This document shows, piece after piece, positions 1-7,408 of a stretch of DNA of 11,327 bases. The DNA is from Bacteroidota bacterium. Its GTDB lineage: Bacteria; Bacteroidota; Ignavibacteria; Kapaibacteriales; UBA2268. Within the stretch, counting starts at the first letter, position 1. Each line of letters starts with the position of its first letter. The translations under genes and the position numbers were made by a program. The DNA lies in assembly GCA_017428585.1 (NCBI GenBank), contig JAFRQN010000024.1:1-11327 (forward strand), given 5' to 3'. The notes under the pieces are model-generated. The model was not told the DNA's origin and did not search any database. It saw nothing but the letters and a program-made list of their open reading frames with translations.

Positions 1-1
1 A

Positions 2-823
2 GCAGAAGATGATCATGTGTTAAATGCTATTAATGAAGCACGAAAAAATAAAATTGCAAATCCTATTTTTGTAGGTAATACAGAAAAAATTAAAAAAATA
101 GCTTCAGAACAAAATATTGATATATCAGGAATCAATATTATTGAAGAATGCAATCCTGCACTTGCAGCACGAAAAGCTGTAGAATTAGTTAATTCAGGGG
201 AAGCACAAATATTGATGAAAGGACTTGTTTCAACTGCTGACTTCTTACGTGCAGTTCTTAACAAGGAAGTAGGACTTCGTACAAATAATTTACTTAGTCA
301 TATAGGACTTTTTGAATTGCCTGCTTATCATAAAATTCTTGGTTTAACAGATGCAGCTCAAAATGTAGCTCCTACTTTTGAAGAAAAAGTTTCTATATTA
401 AAAAATTCTGTTACTTGTCTTAACAGACTTGGTATAGAAAATCCAAAAGTTGGTGTATTAGCAGCAGTAGAAGTAGTAAATCCAAAAATGGAACCTACTA
501 TACACGCAGCAATGTTAACACAAATGTATAGACGTGGTCAAATTAAAAATTGTATAATAGATGGTCCATTTGCATTAGATAATATTATTTCAAAAGAAGC
601 TTGTGAACATAAAGGCATTCAAACAGAAGTTGGTGGTGATGCAGATTTAATATTCTGTCCAAATATTGAAGTAGGAAATGCTTTATATAAATCGTTTACT
701 TATTTAGCAAAAGGTACTATTGCTGCTATGATTCTTGGAGCAAAAGCACCTATCGTTCTTACATCGAGAGCTGATAGTAATCGTTCTAAATTTATGTCAA
801 TTGCTTTAGCAGCCGCTTATTAA
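2..823 (+). CDS. ptb: Phosphate butyryltransferase (phosphotransbutyrylase), 5'-truncated by window edge
   Basis: The enzyme moves the acyl group of butyryl-CoA, or of branched short-chain acyl-CoAs, onto phosphate, giving the acyl phosphate used by the kinase encoded next. It is a cytosolic member of the phosphate acetyl/butyryl transferase family (PF01515). The visible part covers nearly the whole domain: a stretch like LMKGLVSTADFLRAVL, then NNLLSH, a central TDAAQNVAPTFEEK, and a C-terminal TSRADSNRSK followed by IALA, all typical of Ptb. The reading frame is open to the left edge (codons from position 2 read AEDDH before the GTG at 17). The GTG at 17 therefore encodes an internal Val, and about 30 N-terminal residues appear to be missing from the usual ~300. 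The stop is 23 nt before buk, so the two are very likely co-transcribed. A Pta-type acetyltransferase is less likely because of the buk neighbour. Confidence 0.93.
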   Translation, partial: AEDDHVLNAINEARKNKIANPIFVGNTEKIKKIASEQNIDISGINIIEECNPALAARKAVELVNSGEAQILMKGLVSTADFLRAVLNKEVGLRTNNLLSHIGLFELPAYHKILGLTDAAQNVAPTFEEKVSILKNSVTCLNRLGIENPKVGVLAAVEVVNPKMEPTIHAAMLTQMYRRGQIKNCIIDGPFALDNIISKEACEHKGIQTEVGGDADLIFCPNIEVGNALYKSFTYLAKGTIAAMILGAKAPIVLTSRADSNRSKFMSIALAAAY

Positions 824-846
824 TAAATGTAAAAATGGAGAATTAA

Positions 847-1932
847 ATGAAAATATTATCTATTAATCCAGGGTCTACATCAACAAAAATAGCTTTATAT
901 GATGATTTAAATGTTGTATTTGTTGAAGTACTAAGACATAAAGCTGAAGAAATTGCGAAATTTAATGATGTTATGTCTCAATATGAATTTAGACAAAACA
1001 TCATATTAAATTTTCTTGAGACGAAAAATATAAAGCTTTCAGATTTAGATGCTATAGTTGGACGAGGTGGTTTATTAAAACCTATTTCAGGTGGTGTTTA
1101 CAGAGTAAATGAAAAAATGGTAGATGATATAAAATTCCACGCAACTGGTGAACATGCATCTAATCTTGGTGCTATTTTGGCTTATGAAATAGCAAAAAAA
1201 ACAAACAAAGAATTTAATAAAAATATAGATGCTTATATAGTAGATCCTGTAGTTGTTGATGAATTGGATGATATATCAAGATATTCTGGCCATCCTTTAT
1301 TACCACGTATTTCTATATTTCATGCATTAAATCAAAAAGCTGTTGCTCGTAGATATGCAAGAGAAAATAATTTAAAATATGATGACTTATCTCTTATTGT
1401 TGTACATTTAGGAGGTGGTATTTCTGTAGGTGTTCATCATAAAGGAAGAGTTATTGATGTAAATAATGCTCTAAATGGTGATGGACCGTTTTCTCCTGAA
1501 CGCTGCGGAACAGTTCCTACTTTTGAGTTAGTTGATTTGTGTTTTTCTGGAAAATATACTTCACAGGAAGTAAAAAAGATGCTTGTTGGTAAAGGTGGAT
1601 TTGTTGCATATTTAGGAACAAATGATGCTTATGAAATAGAAATTAGAGCATTAAAAAATAATGATCAAGAAGCTAAAAAAATACTTGATGCTTTAATTTA
1701 TCAAGTTTCTAAAGAAGTAGGATTTGTGGCACCTGTTCTTTGTGGCAATTTTGATGCTATTATTCTAACTGGCGGTATGGCTCATTCTGAATATATTTGT
1801 AATGAAATAAAGAAACGAGTTGGTTTCATTGCACCTATTACCGTATATCCAGGTGAAGATGAGATGGCAGCTCTTACAGAAGGTGTATATTATGCCTTAA
1901 AAGGTGAACTTGATATAATTGACTATAAATAA
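847..1932 (+). CDS. buk: Butyrate kinase
   Basis: The kinase converts butyryl phosphate (or isobutyryl/isovaleryl phosphate) plus ADP to the free acid plus ATP. It is the substrate-level phosphorylation step that completes the Ptb-Buk route in the cytosol. The 361 residues match the family's usual ~355-360. It belongs to the ASKHA fold. Visible motifs are the N-terminal acetokinase signature NPGSTSTKIALY (7-18), GRGGLL (72-77), the phosphate-binding VVHLGGGISV (185-194), ILTGGM (306-311) and GEDEMAALTEG (336-346). The ATG at 847 has GGAG at 837-840, 6 nt upstream, which supports this start. It lies 23 nt after ptb and is followed by a strong terminator, so it ends the operon. The true substrate (linear or branched acyl group) cannot be read from the sequence. 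Confidence 0.95.
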   Translation: MKILSINPGSTSTKIALYDDLNVVFVEVLRHKAEEIAKFNDVMSQYEFRQNIILNFLETKNIKLSDLDAIVGRGGLLKPISGGVYRVNEKMVDDIKFHATGEHASNLGAILAYEIAKKTNKEFNKNIDAYIVDPVVVDELDDISRYSGHPLLPRISIFHALNQKAVARRYARENNLKYDDLSLIVVHLGGGISVGVHHKGRVIDVNNALNGDGPFSPERCGTVPTFELVDLCFSGKYTSQEVKKMLVGKGGFVAYLGTNDAYEIEIRALKNNDQEAKKILDALIYQVSKEVGFVAPVLCGNFDAIILTGGMAHSEYICNEIKKRVGFIAPITVYPGEDEMAALTEGVYYALKGELDIIDYK

Positions 1933-1950
1933 TATAACAATATTGTTATA
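1933..1950. repeat. 18-bp perfect palindrome directly after buk stop
   Basis: The bases TATAACAATATTGTTATA form a perfect inverted repeat with no spacer, starting at the first base after the buk stop codon and ending just before the terminator stem. With no loop it would make a poor RNA hairpin, so a dimeric protein-binding site is possible. Chance is also possible in such AT-rich sequence. The function is unknown. Confidence 0.5.
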
Positions 1951-1992
1951 AAATAAGGTTAAATATTTTTACATATTTGACCTTATTTTTTT
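1951..1992 (+). terminator. Intrinsic terminator of the ptb-buk operon
   Basis: The arms 1952-1966 and 1973-1987 pair over 15 bp with a single G:U wobble (core AAGGT/GACCTT), around a 6-nt loop. A T-run at 1986-1992 follows directly. It lies 19 nt after the buk stop. The A-run at the 5' foot is too short to claim bidirectional use with confidence. Confidence 0.88.
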
Positions 1993-2100
1993 ATATAAAA
2001 TATGAAACATTATAGTTAATTAATTCGTTTAATCTAATTAATAATATTATAATTTAAAATTAATATCATTTTTGATTTATTTTGTTAAAGTATTAAGAAT

Positions 2101-3111
2101 ATGAAAAAGCAATTAGCTGGTTTATTTATTACCGTCTTTTTAATTGTATTAATTCTTGGAGCTGCTGCCGTTATTTATGTGCAGGTTCGTTTTGCTAATA
2201 AGGAAGAAGTTAGAAATGCTACCATTGAAATGCGTGAATATAGTGTTTCAACAAAGATTCCTGGTCGTATAGAATGGATTGCTGTAGATGAAGGTGATGT
2301 AGTGGATGTAAATCAAGAAATATTTAAAGTTACTTCTAAAGAAATAGAAGCAAAGGTTGAACAAGCTTCAGGTGCAGTACAATCTGCCCAAGCACAGTAT
2401 AATATAGCAAGAAATTATACAAGACCTGAACAGTTAAACATGGCTAAACAATCTTATGAAGCTGCTAAAAGTCAGTATGATTTAGCCAAGAAAAGCTATG
2501 ATAGAATGAAAAAACTTGCTGATGAAAAACTAATCTCTTTACAAGAATTAGATGTAATATCTCAAAAATTAGAAGCTGCAACTGCTCAAATGCAGGCGGC
2601 AAAAAGCCAATATGAAATGGCAACTACTGGTGCAAGACCAGAAGAAAAAAATATGGCTTTAGGACAAGTATTAAGAGCAAAAGGAAGTCTTGCAGAAGCC
2701 TCATCTTATTTAGATGAAACTATTGTAAGAACTGTAGTTGGAGGAGTTATTAGTAAAAGATATGTTAATTCTGGTGAACTTGTTTCTACTGGTTTTCCTG
2801 TTGTAACTGTTATAGATACAACAGATTTTTGGGCTGAACTTAGTTTGCCTGCAACAGAATTGGAAAAAATAAAACTTGGACAAATTCTAAAAGGAAGAGT
2901 AAATGGTCTTGGGAAAGATGTAGATTTTAAAGTTGTTAATTATTCTGCTATGGGTGAATATTCTAATTGGAGAACAACTACTGAAAATTCTACTTTTGAT
3001 GTTAGAACTTTTGCTGTTAAATTAAAATCTACTGAACCTGTGCTTGCTGGACTTCGTCCTGGAATGACAGTAACTTTTAATTTTGATAATAAAAAAATAA
3101 ATAAGAAATAA
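2101..3111 (+). CDS. HlyD-family periplasmic adaptor (membrane fusion protein) of an ABC-2 exporter
   Basis: This is the adaptor that would link inner-membrane permeases to an outer-membrane channel, anchored in the inner membrane with its body in the periplasm. Residues 6-28 form an N-terminal membrane anchor. The biotinyl/lipoyl half-motifs lie around 48-80 (PGRIEWIAVDEGDVV) and 205-240 (GGVISKRYVNSGELV). Between them is a long Ala/Gln/Lys-rich helical hairpin (80-200). A beta-barrel domain ends in the family-typical LRPGMTV (318-324). The hairpin carries two related RPE motifs (TRPEQ near 107, ARPEE near 178), as in YbhG/YhiI-like adaptors. At 336 residues it has the usual length. The ATG at 2101 has no Shine-Dalgarno and follows a 108-nt AT-rich leader. 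The two permease genes follow at once. The cargo is unknown. Confidence 0.88.
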   Translation: MKKQLAGLFITVFLIVLILGAAAVIYVQVRFANKEEVRNATIEMREYSVSTKIPGRIEWIAVDEGDVVDVNQEIFKVTSKEIEAKVEQASGAVQSAQAQYNIARNYTRPEQLNMAKQSYEAAKSQYDLAKKSYDRMKKLADEKLISLQELDVISQKLEAATAQMQAAKSQYEMATTGARPEEKNMALGQVLRAKGSLAEASSYLDETIVRTVVGGVISKRYVNSGELVSTGFPVVTVIDTTDFWAELSLPATELEKIKLGQILKGRVNGLGKDVDFKVVNYSAMGEYSNWRTTTENSTFDVRTFAVKLKSTEPVLAGLRPGMTVTFNFDNKKINKK

Positions 3112-3141
3112 AATTATTATATTGGATATAACAAAGAAAAT

Positions 3142-4359
3142 ATGTTTAGCCTAAAAAAAACTTATGTTTTATTATTAGATGAATTAAAACATTTTAAGAA
3201 AAATCCAATGCCTATCATATTAGCTATAATATGTCCAATAATTACTTGGTGTATTTTAGCTTTTATATTTAGCAAACCAATTATATCTAATATTCCTGTA
3301 ACTATTGTTGATAATGATAATTCTAGTTTATCACGAACGATAATTAAAAATCTAAAATCAATAGAGGCATTAAATGTTTTTTGTGTTACAAGTGATATTC
3401 ATGAAGCAGAAAAAATGTTAATGAATGGAGAAACTTATGTTGTCGTTCAAATAATCAAGGATGCAGAAAAGAAATTAAAGACTAATCAACAAGCAGATGT
3501 TGTTGTTTTTTATAATTCTGCTAAAATGGTATATTCTAAAGTATCATATAAAAGTATAGCTACTACATTATTAACTATATCTTCATCGATTAATATAAAA
3601 AGGATGATGGCAACAGGTTTAGATTTTGATAAAGCTATTGCTCATGTTAGTCCAATTACTACACATGTACATGTATTGGAAAATCCTTATTTTAATTATG
3701 GAAAATATTTACTTCCTGGACTTTTTCTTTCTATTTTGCAAATGTCCGCCAGTTATTCTGCATTATTTATATTTAGAAATAGAAGAAAATATGATACAGA
3801 AATTTATATTCCGATTTATGTACATAAATTATCGTATTTAATATCAAGATTAATTCCCTTATTTGCAGCAAATTTTATAACAATCTTATTTTTATATTTA
3901 GGTATATTTCCTATATGCGGTGTAAATATTAGTAGTGGTTATTTTTATCTATTTCAATACTCTTTATTCTTTTGCTTTGTTTGTATGGGAATGGGAGCAT
4001 TTTGTTCTATAGCATTTAAAAATATTGGAATCGGTGCAATGGTTCTATTGGTATTAAATGCACCTGCTTTTGTTTTTAGTGGTTATACTTTTCCTTGTTG
4101 GGCTATGCCTCCATTTGCTCAAATGTTTGCAAGTTTAATTCCTACAACTCATTTCCTTAATGGTTTTTATTCTATATATTTATATGGAGAACCATCTTTT
4201 AATGGTGTTATTCCACTTTGTTTTATAGGAATGGTATTATGGCTTGGAACAGTAGCCTTGTTCTATAGACCTGGTGATTGGTTAAGAAAATTAGGGAAAG
4301 ATTATAAAGATTATTTAGATAAGAAAATTGGTAAGGAGGATGAAATATATGTGGATTGA
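3142..4359 (+). CDS. ABC-2 type transporter permease (first of two)
   Basis: This is an inner-membrane subunit of an ABC-2 exporter of the YbhS/YbhR/YhhJ kind. The topology is typical: one membrane segment near 24-44, a large extracytoplasmic domain to about 185, then five segments near 188-211, 236-258, 266-290, 295-316 and 354-375. The extracytoplasmic domain starts with VDNDNSSLSR (57-66), a motif shared with the next gene (MDADNSSLSR). NPYFNYG (181-187) precedes the membrane domain, and SGYTFP with MPP and IPTTHFLNG (313-341) is the usual ABC-2 C-terminal signature. The gene starts 30 nt after the adaptor gene, with only a weak AAAGAAA upstream. Its 3' end overlaps the next gene by 11 nt, and it stops on TGA. 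No ATPase gene lies in the operon. Confidence 0.9.
   Translation: MFSLKKTYVLLLDELKHFKKNPMPIILAIICPIITWCILAFIFSKPIISNIPVTIVDNDNSSLSRTIIKNLKSIEALNVFCVTSDIHEAEKMLMNGETYVVVQIIKDAEKKLKTNQQADVVVFYNSAKMVYSKVSYKSIATTLLTISSSINIKRMMATGLDFDKAIAHVSPITTHVHVLENPYFNYGKYLLPGLFLSILQMSASYSALFIFRNRRKYDTEIYIPIYVHKLSYLISRLIPLFAANFITILFLYLGIFPICGVNISSGYFYLFQYSLFFCFVCMGMGAFCSIAFKNIGIGAMVLLVLNAPAFVFSGYTFPCWAMPPFAQMFASLIPTTHFLNGFYSIYLYGEPSFNGVIPLCFIGMVLWLGTVALFYRPGDWLRKLGKDYKDYLDKKIGKEDEIYVD
4333..4339 (+). promoter_or_regulatory. Strong Shine-Dalgarno for the second permease
   Basis: AAGGAGG lies inside the 3' end of the first permease gene, 9 nt before the ATG at 4349. It decides the start: the in-frame TTG at 4328 is upstream of it, and the ATG at 4340 abuts it with no spacing. 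Such a site inside an overlap suggests coupled translation of the two permeases. Confidence 0.88.
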
Positions 4360-5551
4360 GGATATTGTTAAAGTAGCGAAAAATGAGATAAAAAAAATAG
4401 TTAGAGATACAAACTTGCTTGCATTGTTTTTTTTAGGACCTGTTTTTTATCCTGTTTTATATGGATTAATCTATATTGATAAGGTAGAAACACGTGTTCC
4501 GATTGGTATTATGGATGCAGATAATTCCAGTTTATCTCGCGGTTTAATTAGAGAATTTAATTCACATCAGAATCTTAAAATTGATAAAGTTTTATATAGT
4601 GAACAGGAAGTTGAAAATTATTTAAAATTACAAAATGGCAATGCCGTTGTAATGATACCAGCAGATTTTTCAATGAAAATTTATAATAAAGAGAGAGCTG
4701 GAATAGAATTGTTTTTATCTCCAAATAGACTTTTAGTTGTTAGTGATATAGGATTTCCTATATCGCAATTAGCAAATTATTATTCTACGAAAATATCTGC
4801 AAAATTACTGGAATCAAAGGGAGTACCTGCTGCTCGATATAAATATCTTTTGTCACCAATAAATATTAAGTTTATTAATTTATTTAATCCTTATATTGCG
4901 TATGGTGATATGGTACTTAGTTTATTATTTACAATGATTTTGATTCAAGTTATGACGGTAGCAAGTGCAACTTCTTCTGCTAAAGAGTGGGATTCAAAAT
5001 GGATGAATACTTTCAATGCTAGTAAAAATCCATTAATTATTTTTTTTGGTAAATATTTTATAATAATTAGTATTTATATAATCTCTTCAATACTTGTTTT
5101 TTTATTATGGGTACCTATTTTCGATATTCATTTGGCGGCAAAATCTCTTAATTTATTACTTGTAATGATTGTTACTTTGTCTTCCAGTGCTGCATTCGGT
5201 TTATTTTTGGGTACTTTTTTTAGACATAAAATTACAGTTTTGTTATTTGCAGGCTTTTTGACTTATCCGTTTTTCTTTTCTTCTGGAGTAGTTTGGCCAG
5301 AACAACAATTACCTATGATAATTCAATATATTGGTTATACATTGCCAACAACTCCAGCCTTAAGAAGTATTTTCTTTATGGGCCAAATGGGAGCTAATAT
5401 GTCTATTATTCAAAATTATTTGATAATAGGTGGTCTACAGTTTATGATATATTCAATATTATATATGCTGCGTATTCATAAAATAAAGGATTTATCTCTT
5501 AAATCTAATGAGAACATAGATAATAAAGATTTGATTGTAGATAATAATTAA
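4349..5551 (+). CDS. ABC-2 type transporter permease (second of two)
   Basis: This second inner-membrane subunit is presumably the partner of the preceding permease. From the ATG at 4349 the protein has 400 residues. An N-terminal membrane segment lies near 22-42, followed by an extracytoplasmic domain opening with GIMDADNSSLSR (53-64). NPYIAYG (180-186) comes next, then five segments near 187-205, 232-254, 265-289, 295-312 and 354-374. SGVVWPEQQLP and LPTTPALR (312-339) match the SG..P/P.T.. positions of the first permease, so the two are divergent paralogs likely to form a heterodimer. The start rests on the AAGGAGG 9 nt upstream; in-frame TTG 4328 and ATG 4340 are less plausible. The charged, Asn/Asp-rich tail (381-400) is probably cytosolic. 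A strong terminator follows 9 nt after the stop. Confidence 0.9.
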   Translation: MWIEDIVKVAKNEIKKIVRDTNLLALFFLGPVFYPVLYGLIYIDKVETRVPIGIMDADNSSLSRGLIREFNSHQNLKIDKVLYSEQEVENYLKLQNGNAVVMIPADFSMKIYNKERAGIELFLSPNRLLVVSDIGFPISQLANYYSTKISAKLLESKGVPAARYKYLLSPINIKFINLFNPYIAYGDMVLSLLFTMILIQVMTVASATSSAKEWDSKWMNTFNASKNPLIIFFGKYFIIISIYIISSILVFLLWVPIFDIHLAAKSLNLLLVMIVTLSSSAAFGLFLGTFFRHKITVLLFAGFLTYPFFFSSGVVWPEQQLPMIIQYIGYTLPTTPALRSIFFMGQMGANMSIIQNYLIIGGLQFMIYSILYMLRIHKIKDLSLKSNENIDNKDLIVDNN

Positions 5552-5560
5552 TAATAAAAT

Positions 5561-5601
5561 AACTAAAACAAACAAAGTTTTGTTTGTTTTAGTTTTTTTT
5601 T
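5561..5601 (+). terminator. Intrinsic terminator of the exporter operon
   Basis: The arms 5561-5576 and 5579-5594 are perfectly complementary over 16 bp (AACTAAAACAAACAAA and its complement). The innermost pairs must open to form the loop. Nine T residues at 5593-5601 follow. It lies just after the second permease and insulates the exporter operon from the TldD-like genes. Confidence 0.9.
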
Positions 5602-5651
5602 GTATTTTGTATATGTTTTGGTTTTAAGTTTTAATAATTATTATATATTAT

Positions 5652-7406
5652 ATGAAGATAATAAAAATAATATTAGTATATTCTTTTTTATTTACTTATA
5701 TATTTTCTTTTAATTGTTTTGCTCAATCTAATATCTTAAAAGAAGCAGTAAAAAAAGAGATGAATAGAACAGTTTCTGAATTAAAAAATGAGAAATATCC
5801 TGTATATTTTTTGTCATATTATATTACAGAAACTATGAACAATCAATACCTATCTTCTTTTGGAAAGATAAATTATACATATCCTCGAACTTCTAACCTA
5901 AAAAAAACTCGTTCAGTTGATATAGATTTGAGAGTAGGAGATTATAAGTTTGATAATTCTCATATTATTAGAGGTGAATATAATCCTTTTGGTAATTTAT
6001 CAGTATTTTCCTTTTTGCCAATTGAAGACGATGAGAAAGCAATACGTTCAGTATTATGGGATAAAACAGATAGAGCTTATAAATCAGCAATAGAAGCCTA
6101 TGAAAAGGCAATATCAAATCAAGCTGTGAAAATAGCAGTAGAAGATACATCAGATGATTTTTCAAAAGAATTGCCTAATAAATACTATGAAGGATTTAGA
6201 CGATTGGTCTATTCAAAGAATGAAGCCTTAGGAGTTGAGAATGCTTTTATTGTTGATACTCTACATTGGATAAATGTAATTAATAGATTATCGAGTAAAT
6301 TTAAAAAATATAGTTGGATATATTCAGGTGATGTTTCTTTTGTTGCAAACTTAACAAATAAGTATTATATAAGTACAGAAAATAGCGAATTAAGTTTTTC
6401 TGCTCCTTATGTTCGTTTAATGATTAGTATTAAAACTAAGGCAGAAGATGGTTCAAGCCTGCCATTATATAAAGATTATTATTCTTATTCATGTGAAGGA
6501 TTGCCAGATGAAAAACTGATGGAAAGTGATATTGATAGTATGATAGTATTGTTAAATGAATTACGGAATGCTAATGAAGCAGAAACTTTTACTGGGCCTG
6601 CTATTCTATCTGGTGAAGCGGCTGGAGTGTTTTTCCATGAAATATTTGGTCACAGGGTAGAAGGACATAGAGAAAAGGATCCTGCATATTCACATACTTT
6701 TAAGAAATCATTGGATAAATCAATATTACCTGAATTTATGAATATTGTTTTTGATCCTTCAAAAAAAGAAATCGATGGGAAGGAAATTGCGGGATATTAT
6801 AAATATGATGATGAAGGTCAGCTTGGACAAAGAGTTGAGGTTGTAAAAAATGGAATATTTAAAAGTTATTTAATGTCGCGTTCACCAATAGAAAAATTTC
6901 CAAAAAGTAATGGACATGGACGAAGATCAGCAGGACGCAGTGCTGTGGCAAGACAATCTAATCTTATAGTAGAATCAAATAATATGAAAAGCAATCAAGA
7001 ATTACGAAATCTTTTAATAGCAGAAGCTAAAAAACAGAATAAAGATTATGGATTATTATTTGATAAAGTTATCGGTGGTTATACAATGTTAAATAGAACA
7101 ACTATAAATTCTTTTAATGTAACACCAATTGTGGTCTATAAAATATATGTTGATGGACGACCTGATGAATTGGTACGTGGGGTTGATTTAATAGGAACTC
7201 CATTGACTACATTTTCAAATATATTGGCAACAGGTGATAAATATGGAATTTTTAATGGTATGTGTGGCGCTGAATCTGGTTGGGTATCTGTATCTGCAGT
7301 TTCTCCAAGTTTATTAGTTTCAACAATAGAAGTTCAAAGTAAATCTAAATCTCAAACGAAGCTTCCAATACTTCCATCGCCTATAAATACTCAGGAGGGA
7401 ATGTAA
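5652..7406 (+). CDS. Exported TldD/PmbA-family metallopeptidase, active site intact
   Basis: This is a predicted zinc peptidase of the TldD/PmbA family (peptidase family U62). Residues 1-24 look like a signal peptide ending in CFA before QSN, so it should act in the periplasm or outside the cell, unlike cytosolic TldD of E. coli. HEIFGH (329-334) is the HExxxH motif. The MCGAESG stretch puts Cys538 where TldD has its third zinc ligand, followed by SPSLLVSTIEV like the family's C-terminal strand. RVGDYKFDN (94-102) and SNGHGRRSAGR (419-429) are further landmarks. At 584 residues it is longer than ordinary TldD (~480), the extra length being mainly N-terminal. It ends in KLPILPSP plus a short tail. 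The ATG at 5652 has an AT-only leader without Shine-Dalgarno. The gene is 2 nt upstream of a degenerate paralog and probably forms a heterodimer with its product. The substrate is unknown. Confidence 0.87.
   Translation: MKIIKIILVYSFLFTYIFSFNCFAQSNILKEAVKKEMNRTVSELKNEKYPVYFLSYYITETMNNQYLSSFGKINYTYPRTSNLKKTRSVDIDLRVGDYKFDNSHIIRGEYNPFGNLSVFSFLPIEDDEKAIRSVLWDKTDRAYKSAIEAYEKAISNQAVKIAVEDTSDDFSKELPNKYYEGFRRLVYSKNEALGVENAFIVDTLHWINVINRLSSKFKKYSWIYSGDVSFVANLTNKYYISTENSELSFSAPYVRLMISIKTKAEDGSSLPLYKDYYSYSCEGLPDEKLMESDIDSMIVLLNELRNANEAETFTGPAILSGEAAGVFFHEIFGHRVEGHREKDPAYSHTFKKSLDKSILPEFMNIVFDPSKKEIDGKEIAGYYKYDDEGQLGQRVEVVKNGIFKSYLMSRSPIEKFPKSNGHGRRSAGRSAVARQSNLIVESNNMKSNQELRNLLIAEAKKQNKDYGLLFDKVIGGYTMLNRTTINSFNVTPIVVYKIYVDGRPDELVRGVDLIGTPLTTFSNILATGDKYGIFNGMCGAESGWVSVSAVSPSLLVSTIEVQSKSKSQTKLPILPSPINTQEGM
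7393..7399 (+). promoter_or_regulatory. Strong Shine-Dalgarno for the second TldD-like gene
   Basis: AGGAGGG lies in the last codons of the first TldD-like gene, 9 nt before the ATG at 7409. The ATG at 7421, in the same frame, is 21 nt away and fits less well. The location suggests coupled translation, which would favour matched amounts of the two proteins. Confidence 0.82.
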
Positions 7407-7408
7407 TT

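Noticed and set aside
17..19. GTG as the start codon of ptb
   Set aside because: The frame is open upstream to the window edge and reads AEDDH, which fits conserved Ptb sequence; about 30 N-terminal residues are missing, so the gene is cut by the edge and the GTG is an internal Val.
2048..2074. TATAAT (2048-2053) and CATTTTTG (2067-2074) as promoter elements for the adaptor gene
   Set aside because: No matching -35 or TTTG -33 element at the right distance, and such AT-rich hexamers are common here by chance.
4328..4342. TTG at 4328 or ATG at 4340 as start of the second permease
   Set aside because: The AAGGAGG at 4333-4339 overlaps or abuts both, leaving no spacing; the ATG at 4349 is 9 nt downstream of it.
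5599..5632. TTTG and TAAGTTTT as a Bacteroidota-type promoter for the first TldD-like gene
   Set aside because: The -7 box lacks its final G and the spacing to either TTTG (15 or 22 nt) is off.
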